DNA of 64,000 nucleotides from Haloplanus sp. HW8-1. Lineage in GTDB: Archaea > Halobacteriota > Halobacteria > Halobacteriales > Haloferacaceae. Each line of letters starts with the position of its first letter. Within the stretch, counting starts at the first letter, position 1. The translations under genes were made by a program, and so were the position numbers. This document shows, piece by piece, positions 26,292-35,061 of this stretch. The notes beneath the pieces are model-generated. The model was not told the DNA's origin. It saw only the letters and a program-made list of their open reading frames with translations, and did no database searches. The stretch covers positions 620,001 to 684,000 of the forward strand of contig NZ_CP098518.1 of the NCBI RefSeq assembly GCF_023703795.1, given 5' to 3'.

Positions 26292-27340
26292 GGCGTGTGT
26301 ACCTCCCGACTGCGGAGCAAATACAGAAAGAAGGGTGCGCCGACCGCGGCGGTGACGATGCCGACGGGGATCTCGGCCGGTCCCGACCGGGCGACGGTGT
26401 CGGTGGCGACGAGGAAGGTGGCGCCGGCGAGCGCGCTCGTCGGGAGGAGGATGCGGTGGTCCGGCCCGACGAGCAGGCGCATCATATGTGGAACGACGAG
26501 GCCGACGAAGCCGATGACGCCCGCGACGGCGACGGCGGCGGCGGTCAGGAGACTCGAAACGACCAGCAGCAGGCGTTTCGTCCGCTCCACCTCGATACCG
26601 AGCGAGTGGGCGTCCTCCTCGCCGAGGAGGAGGACGTTCAGATCGCGTGCGTACGCGAGCAAGGCGAGAAAGCCGGGGACGACGACGGCCGCGGCGACGG
26701 TCGCCTCGGTCCACGTGCTGTGTTGCAGGTGTCCCATCAGCCAGTAGATCGCCTGTCGAAGGTCGCGCCCCGACTGGACGAGCATGAAAGAGACGACGGC
26801 ACCGAGGAAGGTCTGGACGGCGATGCCGGCGAGCAGCAGCGTCTCCACGGGGGTCCGGCCGCCGTCGCTCGCGAGCAGGTAGACGCCGAACGCCGCGACG
26901 AGTGCGCCGACGAAGGCGGCCACAGGGAGCGCGAGCGGTACGGTGACCGGCGCGACGATGGCCGCGACGGCGCCGGTTGCCGCCCCGGCGGACACGCCGA
27001 CGATGGAGGGATCGGCCATCGGGTTGCGAAAGAACCCCTGCATGACCGTGCCCGCGGACGCGAGCGCGAACCCGACGACGGCGCCGAGGACGATCCGCGG
27101 CATGCGGATCGAGAGGACGATGGTCCGGTGGCTTTCGGGCACGTCGGTCGCCACGCCGAGCAGCGCCCAGAGCGCAGTGTCGGCGACGCTGCCGACCCCG
27201 ATCGGAACCGGGCCGATGGTGGCGCTGGCGAGTATCACGGCCACGAGCGCGCCGCACAACCCGCCGACCCACGCGCCCGTCCGGACGCCCACGTTCATAC
27301 CTACGAAGGCCTGCTTGCAGTAGGTAAATACTTGTTGCAT
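26288..27340 (-). CDS. btuC: Cobalamin/iron-type ABC transporter permease
   Basis: A permease of about 350 residues of the FecCD/BtuC family with about ten membrane helices. Typical segments are [42 protein letters not shown] and [23 protein letters not shown] (coupling loop). ATG 27340 lies directly behind an excellent Shine-Dalgarno GGAGGTGAT. A later ATG at 27298 ([10 protein letters not shown]) lies about 25 bp after a TATA-like TATTTAC and could be a leaderless start. The gene is followed by btuD with a 4-bp overlap. The substrate is inferred as corrinoid from the family. Confidence 0.88.
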   Translation of the reverse strand: MQQVFTYCKQAFVGMNVGVRTGAWVGGLCGALVAVILASATIGPVPIGVGSVADTALWALLGVATDVPESHRTIVLSIRMPRIVLGAVVGFALASAGTVMQGFFRNPMADPSIVGVSAGAATGAVAAIVAPVTVPLALPVAAFVGALVAAFGVYLLASDGGRTPVETLLLAGIAVQTFLGAVVSFMLVQSGRDLRQAIYWLMGHLQHSTWTEATVAAAVVVPGFLALLAYARDLNVLLLGEEDAHSLGIEVERTKRLLLVVSSLLTAAAVAVAGVIGFVGLVVPHMMRLLVGPDHRILLPTSALAGATFLVATDTVARSGPAEIPVGIVTAAVGAPFFLYLLRSREVHTP

Positions 27341-27352
27341 ATCACCTCCATC
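27341..27352 (-). promoter_or_regulatory. Strong Shine-Dalgarno of btuC
   Basis: GGAGGTGAT immediately precedes ATG 27340 on the minus strand. This anti-SD match is far stronger than at most genes here, which are leaderless, and supports the longer BtuC N terminus. Confidence 0.5.
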
Positions 27353-27443
27353 CCGTTCGAACCAGTCGTCCCCGCTGGAGTCGACGGCGCCGTCCGGCGG
27401 CCCCATCCAAAACCGTATTAGGGTCGGCCCGCGGCGTGTGGGT

Positions 27444-27722
27444 ATGGTGGAGAACGTCATCTGGCCGGCCTACCTGGACGCGACCAAGAGTCGCGCCGAG
27501 GGGCGGCGAGTCCCCCTCGACGAGGCCGTCGACGACCCGTCCGTCGACGAGATCGCCGAGGCCGTCCAGCAGGTCGGCTACGACGCGGTCATCGAACGCG
27601 AGACGACATACTCCCGTGAGTTCGATCCCCGCGGGCGGGTGCTCGTCAAGGGGGCCGACGACGCCTCGAAGAACGACCTCGTCAAGGCCATCGCGGCCTA
27701 CGTGGCGATCCTGCGGGACTGA
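27444..27722 (+). CDS. srp19: Signal recognition particle subunit SRP19
   Basis: A 92-residue archaeal SRP19, which binds 7S RNA and prepares it for SRP54, so that signal peptides of nascent proteins are recognised. Family segments are [52 protein letters not shown] and a basic-acidic C terminus. ATG 27444 is used; an upstream GTG would add two residues not found in homologues. The TATA-like CGTATTAGG is about 30 bp before. The gene is followed after 2 bp by gar1, so two RNP proteins are made together. Confidence 0.93.
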   Translation: MVENVIWPAYLDATKSRAEGRRVPLDEAVDDPSVDEIAEAVQQVGYDAVIERETTYSREFDPRGRVLVKGADDASKNDLVKAIAAYVAILRD

Positions 27723-27724
27723 CC

Positions 27725-27958
27725 GTGCGCCGTCTCGGCACCGTCACCCGGACCGCGCAGGGACTCGCCATCGTCCGCCCCGACGACGGCGACGCTCCCG
27801 ACATCGGGACGATGGCCGTCGACGAGTCCCTCTCTGGGGTGGGACGCGTCGTCGACGTCTTCGGTCCCGTCGACCGACCCTACTTCTCCGTCTCGCCCGA
27901 CGATCACGTCCGGTTGCCCGACCTCTTGGGCACGAAACTGTACACGCGTTCGGACTGA
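27725..27958 (+). CDS. gar1: H/ACA RNP protein Gar1
   Basis: A 77-residue archaeal Gar1, the small beta-barrel subunit of H/ACA ribonucleoproteins that guide pseudouridylation by Cbf5. The conserved core reads RLGTVTRTAQGLAIVRPDD, SLSGVGRVVDVFGPVDRPYFSV and a C-terminal LLGTKLYTR. The start is GTG 27725, two bases after the srp19 stop. The SRP19-GAR1 pairing recurs in haloarchaea. Confidence 0.9.
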   Translation: MRRLGTVTRTAQGLAIVRPDDGDAPDIGTMAVDESLSGVGRVVDVFGPVDRPYFSVSPDDHVRLPDLLGTKLYTRSD

Positions 27959-27973
27959 GTCACCCCGATCGGA

Positions 27974-29569
27974 TCAGGCCGCTCCGGTCGCGGTCGTCGC
28001 CGTCCCGTTCGTCGTCGCGTTGCCCTGAACGACCCTGACGGACTCGTTCCCGTACACCTCCAGCGTCCCGACGACGGTGCCGTTCGGCGCGACGCGCTGG
28101 ACGATCAGCGAGGGTTGGCGGCCTTCGGCCGACCCGCCACCCCCGCCGTCGTCGACGGTGTCGGCGTCGCCGTCGAGGAACGCGACGACCTCTCGGGTCG
28201 TCGCGACCTCCCGCACGTCGCTCGACCGAGCGTTGACGAACGCGATGTACGCGATTCCACTACTGTCGCTCGGAACGACTCGGACTTGCCAGTAGAGTTG
28301 ACCGTCGACGACCACGGGAATCGGTTCCGACGGAGTAAACCGGTTCCAGTCGGTCGTCCGCGCGGCCTGTCGGACGTAGTCGGTCGCCTTTCTGGCTCCG
28401 AACAGCGACCTGTTAGGAGTGTATATCTCGTAGTCGCCGGTCCGGCTGTCGACAGTCCAGACCTCCTTGAGCCCCTGGGCCTCGCCGTACGGTTCGACCG
28501 CGACGATGTACTCCGGGCCGTCCTCGGTGAACACGAGGAAGGGTTGATCGTTGCCGACACCGGGAACGGGTGCCACCTCGATTTCGTCCTCGTGGCTGGT
28601 GAACGTGTTGACGATCCCGCGCCGGTATTTCGTCGTCGCGACCTTCTTGCGAGCGAGGGCGGACGGGTAGAGTTTCTGCTCTTCGAGCGCCGGGTGACGA
28701 CGCGCCTCCTCGGGAGAAAGGTCCTCGACGTTACCACCGCTGTCGATCAGCGCGACACCGCCCCACTCAGGGGTCGTGTACGGGAGGGGTGTCCAGTGGA
28801 ACGTCGGCGTCGTGTACGGGACCGCGATGTACTGCTCGCCGTCGCTGACGACCATGAAGGGATCGCCGTAGTCGACGAGATACTGGCCGCCCTTGAGCAG
28901 TTTGAACTGGTAGTTGTTGTAGAACGCCGGTCCGATGCCACGCTCTAGGTCGTCGGTGATCGTCCGGACCTCGGCGTTCTGCTTTGTCATGTCGATGAGG
29001 ACCGTCCCGTGCTGTCGCTTGGTGAAGTGGTTGTACGTACCGTCCGGCGCGAGCGCGTACGACCAGTAGGGCGTCCCGTTGTCGACGGTCACGTCGCTAC
29101 CGGTGATTCGGTACTGGGGGAAGTTGAGCGTGTTCGAGGCGTACCGCGCGGCGACGCTTTTCGGGACGACACGCGGCATCTGTGAGTCGGTCTCGGCGAG
29201 CGAGTCGGCCGTCGTGGCCGAGTCGAGGGTCGATTTCCCGAGCCGTTCGCCGGCCAGTAGCCCCGTGGCCCCGCTCCCGACGACGAGGACAAGCAGGAAC
29301 ACGGCGAGTGCGGCCTGGGGGCCGACGGCGCTCGTTTTCCGGCGGAGAGCGTACACTACCAGGCCGGCGACGAGTAGCGCGAGGGGGAGGATCGGCGTCG
29401 TGTAGACCGCGTAGACGATTCCGTGTAGCCAGGGGCGGAAATACCAGCCGACGGCAGCGAGAACCACCAAGACGACGAGCACACCGCCGCCGAGCGACCG
29501 CGGCGACCGGCCGCGCAGCCGCGCTATCCGACGTGTGACGAATCGGAGGGCTTCCGAGAGTGAGGACAT
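27974..29569 (-). CDS. Large membrane protein, unknown function
   Basis: A 531-residue protein with three or four hydrophobic helices in the first 120 residues ([56 protein letters not shown]). A long, probably external region follows, rich in Tyr, Thr and beta structure (FPQYRITGSDVTVDNGTPYWSYALAPDG; YIVAVEPYGEAQGLKEVWTVDS). It ends with a Gly-rich linker and a Thr/Gly/Ala tail. No enzymatic motif is seen. ATG 29569 is the only methionine that keeps the N-terminal basic segment before the first helix. It is convergent with gar1. Confidence 0.72.
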   Translation of the reverse strand: MSSLSEALRFVTRRIARLRGRSPRSLGGGVLVVLVVLAAVGWYFRPWLHGIVYAVYTTPILPLALLVAGLVVYALRRKTSAVGPQAALAVFLLVLVVGSGATGLLAGERLGKSTLDSATTADSLAETDSQMPRVVPKSVAARYASNTLNFPQYRITGSDVTVDNGTPYWSYALAPDGTYNHFTKRQHGTVLIDMTKQNAEVRTITDDLERGIGPAFYNNYQFKLLKGGQYLVDYGDPFMVVSDGEQYIAVPYTTPTFHWTPLPYTTPEWGGVALIDSGGNVEDLSPEEARRHPALEEQKLYPSALARKKVATTKYRRGIVNTFTSHEDEIEVAPVPGVGNDQPFLVFTEDGPEYIVAVEPYGEAQGLKEVWTVDSRTGDYEIYTPNRSLFGARKATDYVRQAARTTDWNRFTPSEPIPVVVDGQLYWQVRVVPSDSSGIAYIAFVNARSSDVREVATTREVVAFLDGDADTVDDGGGGGSAEGRQPSLIVQRVAPNGTVVGTLEVYGNESVRVVQGNATTNGTATTATGAA

Positions 29570-29700
29570 CGGCGAGGGTAGGGACCGCACACGGTTGACC
29601 GTATCGACTGGGCGGATCGGCCGCTGGCCCCGACCCCATCGACACCGTCTCCGGACGGGGAGTCGCAACCCCCAAACCACCCCCCGACCAAGGGGCGGAC

Positions 29701-30732
29701 ATGAACGCACGCGAGGCCCGCGGAGTCGCCGTCGCCGCGACGCTGTTCTTGCTCGTTCAGGTCGGTGCGCTCGCGATGGTCGGCCCGTTCGAAACCGCCG
29801 GCTACCAGGCCGTCGAGGACCCCTCCGACCCGACAAACAGCCTCGTCTACTTCGTCGCCATCCTCGTCGCGACGGGGGCGATGCTCGCGGCCTTCAAGTA
29901 CGCCTTCGAGCGAGCGGTTCGGGCCGTGGTCGTCCTCTCCAGCGCGCTCGTCTCGTGGTACGTCTTCGGCGTCGTCGCCCCACCCCTGCTCGTTGTGGGC
30001 GCCGTCAACGTCCTCGCCGTCGCCCTCTCGATCGGCGTCGCCGTTGCCCTCCTCGTCTATCCCGAGTGGTACGTCATCGACGGCGCCGGCGTGGTCATGG
30101 GCATCGGCGCTGGCGCTCTCTTCGGCATCAGCTTCGGCCTCCTGCCCGCCATCGTCCTCCTCTCGGTCCTGGCGGTGTACGACGCTATCAGCGTCTACGG
30201 CACCCGCCACATGCTCAGCCTCGCCGAGGGCGTGATGGACCTCCGCGTGCCCGTCATCCTCGTCGTCCCGCTCTCCCTCTCCTATTCCCTGCTTGCGGAC
30301 GACTTCGAGGGCGCGAACGAGGTTCACGAGGACGCCGACGCGGCGGCCGACGGGGACGGCGAGGAGGGGACCGACACCGACGGGGACCGCGAGGGCGACG
30401 CGGAGACTGCCGTGGCCGACGCCGACCGCGACGCCTTCTTCATCGGCCTCGGCGACGCAGTGATGCCGACGGTGATGGTCGCCAGCGGCGCCTTCTTCTC
30501 CCCGGCACCCTCGCTCGGCGTCGCCGCGCTCCCCGCGCTCAACTTCCCGGCGCTTCTCGCGATGGTTGGGACCTTCCTCGGTCTCGGCGTCCTCCTGTGG
30601 GCCGTGATGAAGGGTCGCGCCCACGCCGGCCTCCCCCTGCTGAACGGGGGTGCCATCGGTGGCTACCTCCTCGGGTCGGTCCTCGCGGGCGTTCCGGTCG
30701 TCCGCGCCCTCGGTCTGGCGCCGTACCTCTAG
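29701..30732 (+). CDS. Presenilin-like intramembrane aspartyl protease (PSH, A22 family)
   Basis: A 343-residue membrane protein of the archaeal presenilin/signal-peptide-peptidase homologue family. The two catalytic aspartates lie in VYDAISVYGT (YD motif) and FFIGLGDAVMPT (GxGD motif), separated by a long acidic cytoplasmic loop (about residues 205-240). The normal C-terminal PAL signature reads GLPLLNGGAIGGY, so the alanine is changed. Nine helices are plausible. It would cleave membrane-spanning segments. The stop overlaps the 3' end of the convergent PUA-type gene by 4 bp. Confidence 0.85.
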   Translation: MNAREARGVAVAATLFLLVQVGALAMVGPFETAGYQAVEDPSDPTNSLVYFVAILVATGAMLAAFKYAFERAVRAVVVLSSALVSWYVFGVVAPPLLVVGAVNVLAVALSIGVAVALLVYPEWYVIDGAGVVMGIGAGALFGISFGLLPAIVLLSVLAVYDAISVYGTRHMLSLAEGVMDLRVPVILVVPLSLSYSLLADDFEGANEVHEDADAAADGDGEEGTDTDGDREGDAETAVADADRDAFFIGLGDAVMPTVMVASGAFFSPAPSLGVAALPALNFPALLAMVGTFLGLGVLLWAVMKGRAHAGLPLLNGGAIGGYLLGSVLAGVPVVRALGLAPYL

Positions 30733-31199
30733 TCGGCGCCCTCGCGAACCTTTACCGCCATACCCGTCTCGAAGTCGCGCATGGCCTCGGCGGCGAGTTC
30801 CGCCCGTCCGACCGCGAGCAGGTCCCCGTCCGCGCGGACCACGGCCACCTCGTCGCTCGGGCGTACGTCGTCGTCGACCGCCCGCACGAACTTCGCGAAG
30901 ACGTTCTTCCCGTCCCGGACGAACGGCTCGCTCTCGGAGCCGACGACGACGCGGGCCCGTGGCGCCGACAGCGCCGCGATCAGCCGCCGTCCGCCTTCGA
31001 GCCCGAGCGTGAATCGGCCGTCGGTGCCGTAGGAGACGAGGCGGCCGACGTCGGTCCGGACCTGCCGCGGTCGACCGCTCGTCGACCGGGTGACGGTCAG
31101 GTCCCCGTCCTCGTCCGGTGGAAAGAGGGCACGCCCCGCGCCGGCGCCGAACTGGTAGTCGGCGACCGTCCGGAGGCGCGGGAGTTCGTCGCGGGTCAT
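30729..31199 (-). CDS. PUA-domain protein
   Basis: A 156-residue protein. The C-terminal 80 residues form a PUA-type RNA-binding domain (FVRDGKNVFAKFVRAVDDDVRPSDEVAVVRADGDLLAVGRAEL). The N-terminal half (LRTVADYQFGAGAGRALFPPD) resembles the PUA-associated region seen in archaeal tRNA-guanine transglycosylase-like proteins. It probably binds structured RNA, perhaps in tRNA or rRNA modification. It lies downstream of the Ser/Thr kinase gene, 48 bp away on the same strand. Confidence 0.75.
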   Translation of the reverse strand: MTRDELPRLRTVADYQFGAGAGRALFPPDEDGDLTVTRSTSGRPRQVRTDVGRLVSYGTDGRFTLGLEGGRRLIAALSAPRARVVVGSESEPFVRDGKNVFAKFVRAVDDDVRPSDEVAVVRADGDLLAVGRAELAAEAMRDFETGMAVKVREGAD

Positions 31200-31247
31200 G
31201 GCAGCCGTCGGGCGGCCACGGGCAAAAGGCTTCCCGGCTTCGCTCGG

Positions 31248-33008
31248 TCAGGCGCTCCCGGACCGTCGGGCACGCCGCCCCAGGAAGCCACCGACCGCGA
31301 CCATCAGGTAGAAGTACGCGACGGCGATGCCGACGATGGTCATCGCGAGTCCCGCCGTCACGAGGTAGGCGATCATGCTGACGGCGACGAACCCGAGTAC
31401 CGTCCCGAGGTAGCCGAGCGTCGCGTACTGGCGCCAGTGGTCGAGCGAGGCGAGCGACGAGGGGCCGCCGGTGGCGTAGTCGGCGAGCAAGCCGGGGAGG
31501 ACGTACCAGGAGAGGACCGTCAGCATGGCGAGTACGCCCTCCGCGGTGGTGGTCGTCGTGCCGCTCGGGTCGGAGGCGCCCGAGACGGCGGCGAACAGCA
31601 GGAACGGGCCGAAGATGAACGCGCCCCCGACCAGTCCCCGCCGGTAGTGACGCAGCCAGGCACCGTCGCGGAGACGGAACGTCGGGGCGCTGGTCTCGGC
31701 CGACCGCTGGACGGTCTCCAGAAAGTATCCGACCATGATCGGTGCCGGCACGATCAACACGGACGCGAACGCGACCAGCCACCAGTTGTACAGCGTCCGC
31801 CGCGTGATCGACCGGGGGTAGTGGAGCGCGAACCCGATGCTCCGAGCGACGTCCCGCCCGCGGTTCAGCGACTCGACCGGCCGGTGGAGGCGACCGGCCA
31901 GACTCTCCGACTCGTCCGCGTCCGTCGCGGCCGGACCCGTATCCGTCTCCGGAGTCGCACTCGCGTTCGCGTTCGTCGTCCGAACAGTCGTCGATTCCGC
32001 CCCCGCGTTCGCGTCCGTCGACGTCGAACGCCGATTCGTCGTCGACGCCCTCCCGTTGCCCGCCTCGGCGCTCGACTGAGTCGCCTCGTCCGCCGTGTCG
32101 GTCGACGCCCCGACGTCCCGGTCGGTCACTGCTCCCCGTGAGGCCGTTCCGGACGACGCCTCATCCATCGCCGCCTCGACGGCGTCTCGCAGGTACAGCA
32201 CCGACTCGTACCGCTCCTCGCGTTCCTTCGCCAACCCCTGGAGGACGGCATCGTCGAGGGCGGCGGGCACGTCGGCGCGTGTCGATGGCGGCGGTGGCGT
32301 GTCGTTCAGGATCCGGTGGACGAGTTCCCCGGTGCCGCTGGCGTCGAACGGCGGCGCGCCGGTGAACAGTTCGTAGGCGACGGCGCTCAGTTGGTAGACG
32401 TCCGTGCGGTCGTCGACGGGCCCGTGTGCGTCCGGATCGAGCTGTTCCGGCGCGGAGTACGCCATCGTCAACCCCTCCGGCGAGCGGGAGTGTTCGAGCA
32501 ACACCTTCGCCAGTCCCCAGTCGCCGACCTTCGGGACCAGGGTTCCCGAGGAGCGGGTGAACAGGACGTTCTCGGGTTTCAGGTCGCCGTGGGTGATCCC
32601 GTGACGGTGGGCGTGAAACACCGCGTCACAGACGTCTCGAAAGGCGGCGACGCGTTCCTCCTGATTCAATGCCGCGGCCCGGTCGCCCAGATGTCCGGCG
32701 TCCATGTACTCCATCGCGATCCAGGGATACGGCTCGGTCCCCCAGTCGAGGACGCTGACGGTGTTGTCGTGGTCGTCGATCCGGTCCCAGATGCTCGCCT
32801 CCTCGACGAACGAGTCGAAAAACGAGGCGTCGACGGTCCCGTGGTCGGCGACGCGGGGCATCTTGAGGGCGACCCGACGCTCCTGCCCATCGTTGAGACT
32901 GGCCCGGTAGACGTCGGCAGTCCCACCCGCGCCGATCCGATCCAATTGTTCGAAGTCCTCGAAGGCGTACCCCTCCACTCCGTCGTTCGCGGGCCCCGAC
33001 GATCCCAT
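31248..33008 (-). CDS. Ser/Thr protein kinase with C-terminal DUF4013-type membrane domain
   Basis: A 586-residue eukaryotic-type kinase. The kinase domain spans about residues 15-270: glycine loop IGAGGTADVY, lysine VALKMP, catalytic loop HGDLKPENVL (HGD instead of HRD), metal motif GDWGLAK (DWG instead of DFG) and YSAPEQL. A Ser/Thr/Ala-rich linker follows. The C-terminal 190 residues hold about five helices with the DUF4013 pattern (RDVARSIGFALHYPRSITRRTLYNWWLV), so the kinase is membrane-tethered. Active-site residues K, D, N and D are kept, so activity is expected. ATG 33008 gives a conserved short N terminus. Confidence 0.86.
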   Translation of the reverse strand: MGSSGPANDGVEGYAFEDFEQLDRIGAGGTADVYRASLNDGQERRVALKMPRVADHGTVDASFFDSFVEEASIWDRIDDHDNTVSVLDWGTEPYPWIAMEYMDAGHLGDRAAALNQEERVAAFRDVCDAVFHAHRHGITHGDLKPENVLFTRSSGTLVPKVGDWGLAKVLLEHSRSPEGLTMAYSAPEQLDPDAHGPVDDRTDVYQLSAVAYELFTGAPPFDASGTGELVHRILNDTPPPPSTRADVPAALDDAVLQGLAKEREERYESVLYLRDAVEAAMDEASSGTASRGAVTDRDVGASTDTADEATQSSAEAGNGRASTTNRRSTSTDANAGAESTTVRTTNANASATPETDTGPAATDADESESLAGRLHRPVESLNRGRDVARSIGFALHYPRSITRRTLYNWWLVAFASVLIVPAPIMVGYFLETVQRSAETSAPTFRLRDGAWLRHYRRGLVGGAFIFGPFLLFAAVSGASDPSGTTTTTAEGVLAMLTVLSWYVLPGLLADYATGGPSSLASLDHWRQYATLGYLGTVLGFVAVSMIAYLVTAGLAMTIVGIAVAYFYLMVAVGGFLGRRARRSGSA

Positions 33009-33117
33009 CGTCCGACCGTCCCGGTGGCGACACATAATCGTTTCCCGGTCTCCGTGCTGGCGACCGCCACGGTCCGGCGACCACAACGCTTAGCCTCCGA
33101 CCGATCCCACGGCCGCC

Positions 33118-33960
33118 ATGGCACACGAACTCGGCGAGAGCGACTGGGGCGACTGGCTGCCGACCGCCGTGGCCGAGGCCGATCCGGACACCGTCGCGGT
33201 CTGGTATCTGGGCTGTAACGGCTTCGTGTTGAAAGGGCGCGAGGGAACGACGCTCTTCGTCGACCCGTACTGTGGACTGGGCGATCCACCACGGACCGTG
33301 CGGATGATCCCGGTTCCCTTCGACCCGACCGACGTGGACGAGGCCGACGCGGTGTTCGCCACGCACGAACACTCCGATCACGTCCACGGACCGACGCAGG
33401 CGCCCATCCTCGCGGCGACGGGCGCCGACTACTACGCGCCCGACGCGAGCATGGCCGTCGTCGATCGGGCGGGATGGACCGACGACTGGGGCGTCGTCGC
33501 CGAACAGTTCGACACCGTCGCCGAGGGCGACGAGTTCGACGTCGGCGAGTTCACGGTCCACGTCGTTCCGGTGAACGACCCCGACGCCGACCACCCCGTC
33601 GGCTACGTCTTCGACCACGACGCCGGCACCATCTTCCACGGCGGCGACACCCGCCCTGCCGAGTCGTTTCCGGATCTCGCCGACCGTTTCGACGTCGACC
33701 TCGGCGTCCTCGCGTTCGGGTCGGCGGGGCGCATCCTCGATACGGAGACCCGGGAGCCGACGCGCACGCAGTGGTACGCGAACGAGAACGACGTGATTCG
33801 GGCCGCGAACGCCCTCGAACTCGACCGGGTCGTCCCGAGTCACTGGGACGTCTGGAAGGGGCTGAACGCCGACCCGACGGTCCTCCACCATCACGCCCGG
33901 AGCTTCCCGTACCCGGAGCGACTGGAGGTCGTCGAGATCGGCGATCGACTCGATCTCTGA
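33118..33960 (+). CDS. MBL-fold metallo-hydrolase (UlaG-like)
   Basis: A 280-residue metallo-beta-lactamase-fold enzyme. The metal-binding motif is ATHEHSDHVHG, with further ligands in TIFHGGDTRPAESF (Asp) and PSHWDVWKG (His). The start of the fold, VAVWYLGCNGFVLKGREGTTLFVDPYCG, resembles UlaG/L-ascorbate-6-phosphate lactonase-like proteins. It probably hydrolyses a phosphorylated lactone or phosphodiester in the cytosol; the substrate is not known. ATG 33118 is preceded by a TATA-like CGCTTAGCC. It converges on the UspA gene, with 3 bp between stops. Confidence 0.86.
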   Translation: MAHELGESDWGDWLPTAVAEADPDTVAVWYLGCNGFVLKGREGTTLFVDPYCGLGDPPRTVRMIPVPFDPTDVDEADAVFATHEHSDHVHGPTQAPILAATGADYYAPDASMAVVDRAGWTDDWGVVAEQFDTVAEGDEFDVGEFTVHVVPVNDPDADHPVGYVFDHDAGTIFHGGDTRPAESFPDLADRFDVDLGVLAFGSAGRILDTETREPTRTQWYANENDVIRAANALELDRVVPSHWDVWKGLNADPTVLHHHARSFPYPERLEVVEIGDRLDL

Positions 33961-33963
33961 GCG

Positions 33964-34830
33964 TTACCGGGTCACGAGTACCGGCGCCGCACTCGCTCGG
34001 ACCACGCGATCGGTCACGCTCCCGAGGAGGTACCGATCCAGCCCCGTCCGACCGTGCGTCCCCATCGCCACGAGGTCGATCCCCTCCTCATCGACGTAGT
34101 CACGGATCGCCCGGTGGGGGACGCCCTGCTCCACCCGCGTCACCGCGTCGATCCCGCGACTGGCACTCCGATCCGCGATCGCCTCGACGGCGGCCTCGTG
34201 GTCCGATTCCAGATCGTCGACCACGTCGGGGACGCTCATGCCGATGCTCGATGCGCCGGCCAGCGCCTCGGCGTCGATCACCGAGAGCGTGTGGACGGTC
34301 GCGTCGTACCGATCGGCGACGGCGAGGCCGTGCTCGATCGCCGACGACGCCGCCTCGCTCCCGTCGGTGGGAAGCAACACCGCGTCGTACCCGTCCCTTT
34401 CGGCCGACCCGTCCCTGGCCGTGAGTACGGGTGCAGGACTCGTCCGGACGACGCGCTCGGCGACGCTCCCGAGCAACAGGCGGTCGAGCCCCGTCCGGCC
34501 GTGGGTTCCCATCGAGATCAGATCGACGCCCTCCCGCTCGGCGAACGCGCGGATCGCCTCGTGGGGCCGTCCCCGCTCGATCGCCGTCTCGATCAGCCGA
34601 TCGCTCCCCTCGGCGAGGCGCTCGACCGTCTCGATCGCCTCCCGTGCCGCCCGCTCCAGCGCCGCAATCTGCGGGTCGACGTCGGCGATCCCGCTGCTGA
34701 CCGCCCCGTCGTCGACGACGCTCAGGACGACCACCGTCGACTCGAACGCCGACGCGAGGTCGAGTGCGTGTCGCGCGGCCGCCTCGGCCCCCGCGCTCCC
34801 GTCCGTCGGGACGAGGATGGTGTCGTACAT
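33964..34830 (-). CDS. Tandem universal stress protein (UspA x2)
   Basis: A 288-residue protein made of two UspA domains (about 1-140 and 148-288). Each shows the start TILVPTDGS or AVLLPTDGS and the ATP-binding G-2X-G-9X-G motif (MGTHGRTGLDRLLLGSVAERV; MGTHGRTGLDRYLLGSVTDRV). Such proteins bind ATP or AMP and help survival under stress. The TATA-like GTTTATGTGAT (around 34940-34950) lies more than 100 bp upstream on this strand, so the transcript has a leader. The two domains are close enough in sequence to suggest internal duplication. Confidence 0.92.
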   Translation of the reverse strand: MYDTILVPTDGSAGAEAAARHALDLASAFESTVVVLSVVDDGAVSSGIADVDPQIAALERAAREAIETVERLAEGSDRLIETAIERGRPHEAIRAFAEREGVDLISMGTHGRTGLDRLLLGSVAERVVRTSPAPVLTARDGSAERDGYDAVLLPTDGSEAASSAIEHGLAVADRYDATVHTLSVIDAEALAGASSIGMSVPDVVDDLESDHEAAVEAIADRSASRGIDAVTRVEQGVPHRAIRDYVDEEGIDLVAMGTHGRTGLDRYLLGSVTDRVVRASAAPVLVTR

Positions 34831-35061
34831 GGGCGGTCACCGCCGGCCGTGGCGCCGTCGGGGACGCGTCGATCCTCCGTCTGTCGGTCCGTCCGCGGCC
34901 TCGGAGCGGTTCATGCGTACATGTTGGGTGGTTGATCACATAAACGGCGGTGGCCGGACCCGATCGTCGAGAACGACCTGCGGCCACGAACCGGCTGTGA
35001 CACGCCGTCACCTGGGCGGGCCGCCGGTTGTTTTATGCTACTACTGGGAAAGGTATGGCGC

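Noticed and set aside
29524-31782. Open frame of 752 codons on the minus strand across the presenilin-like and PUA genes
   Set aside because: Shadow frame with low-complexity acidic/basic runs and no family match; both plus- and minus-strand real genes explain the region.
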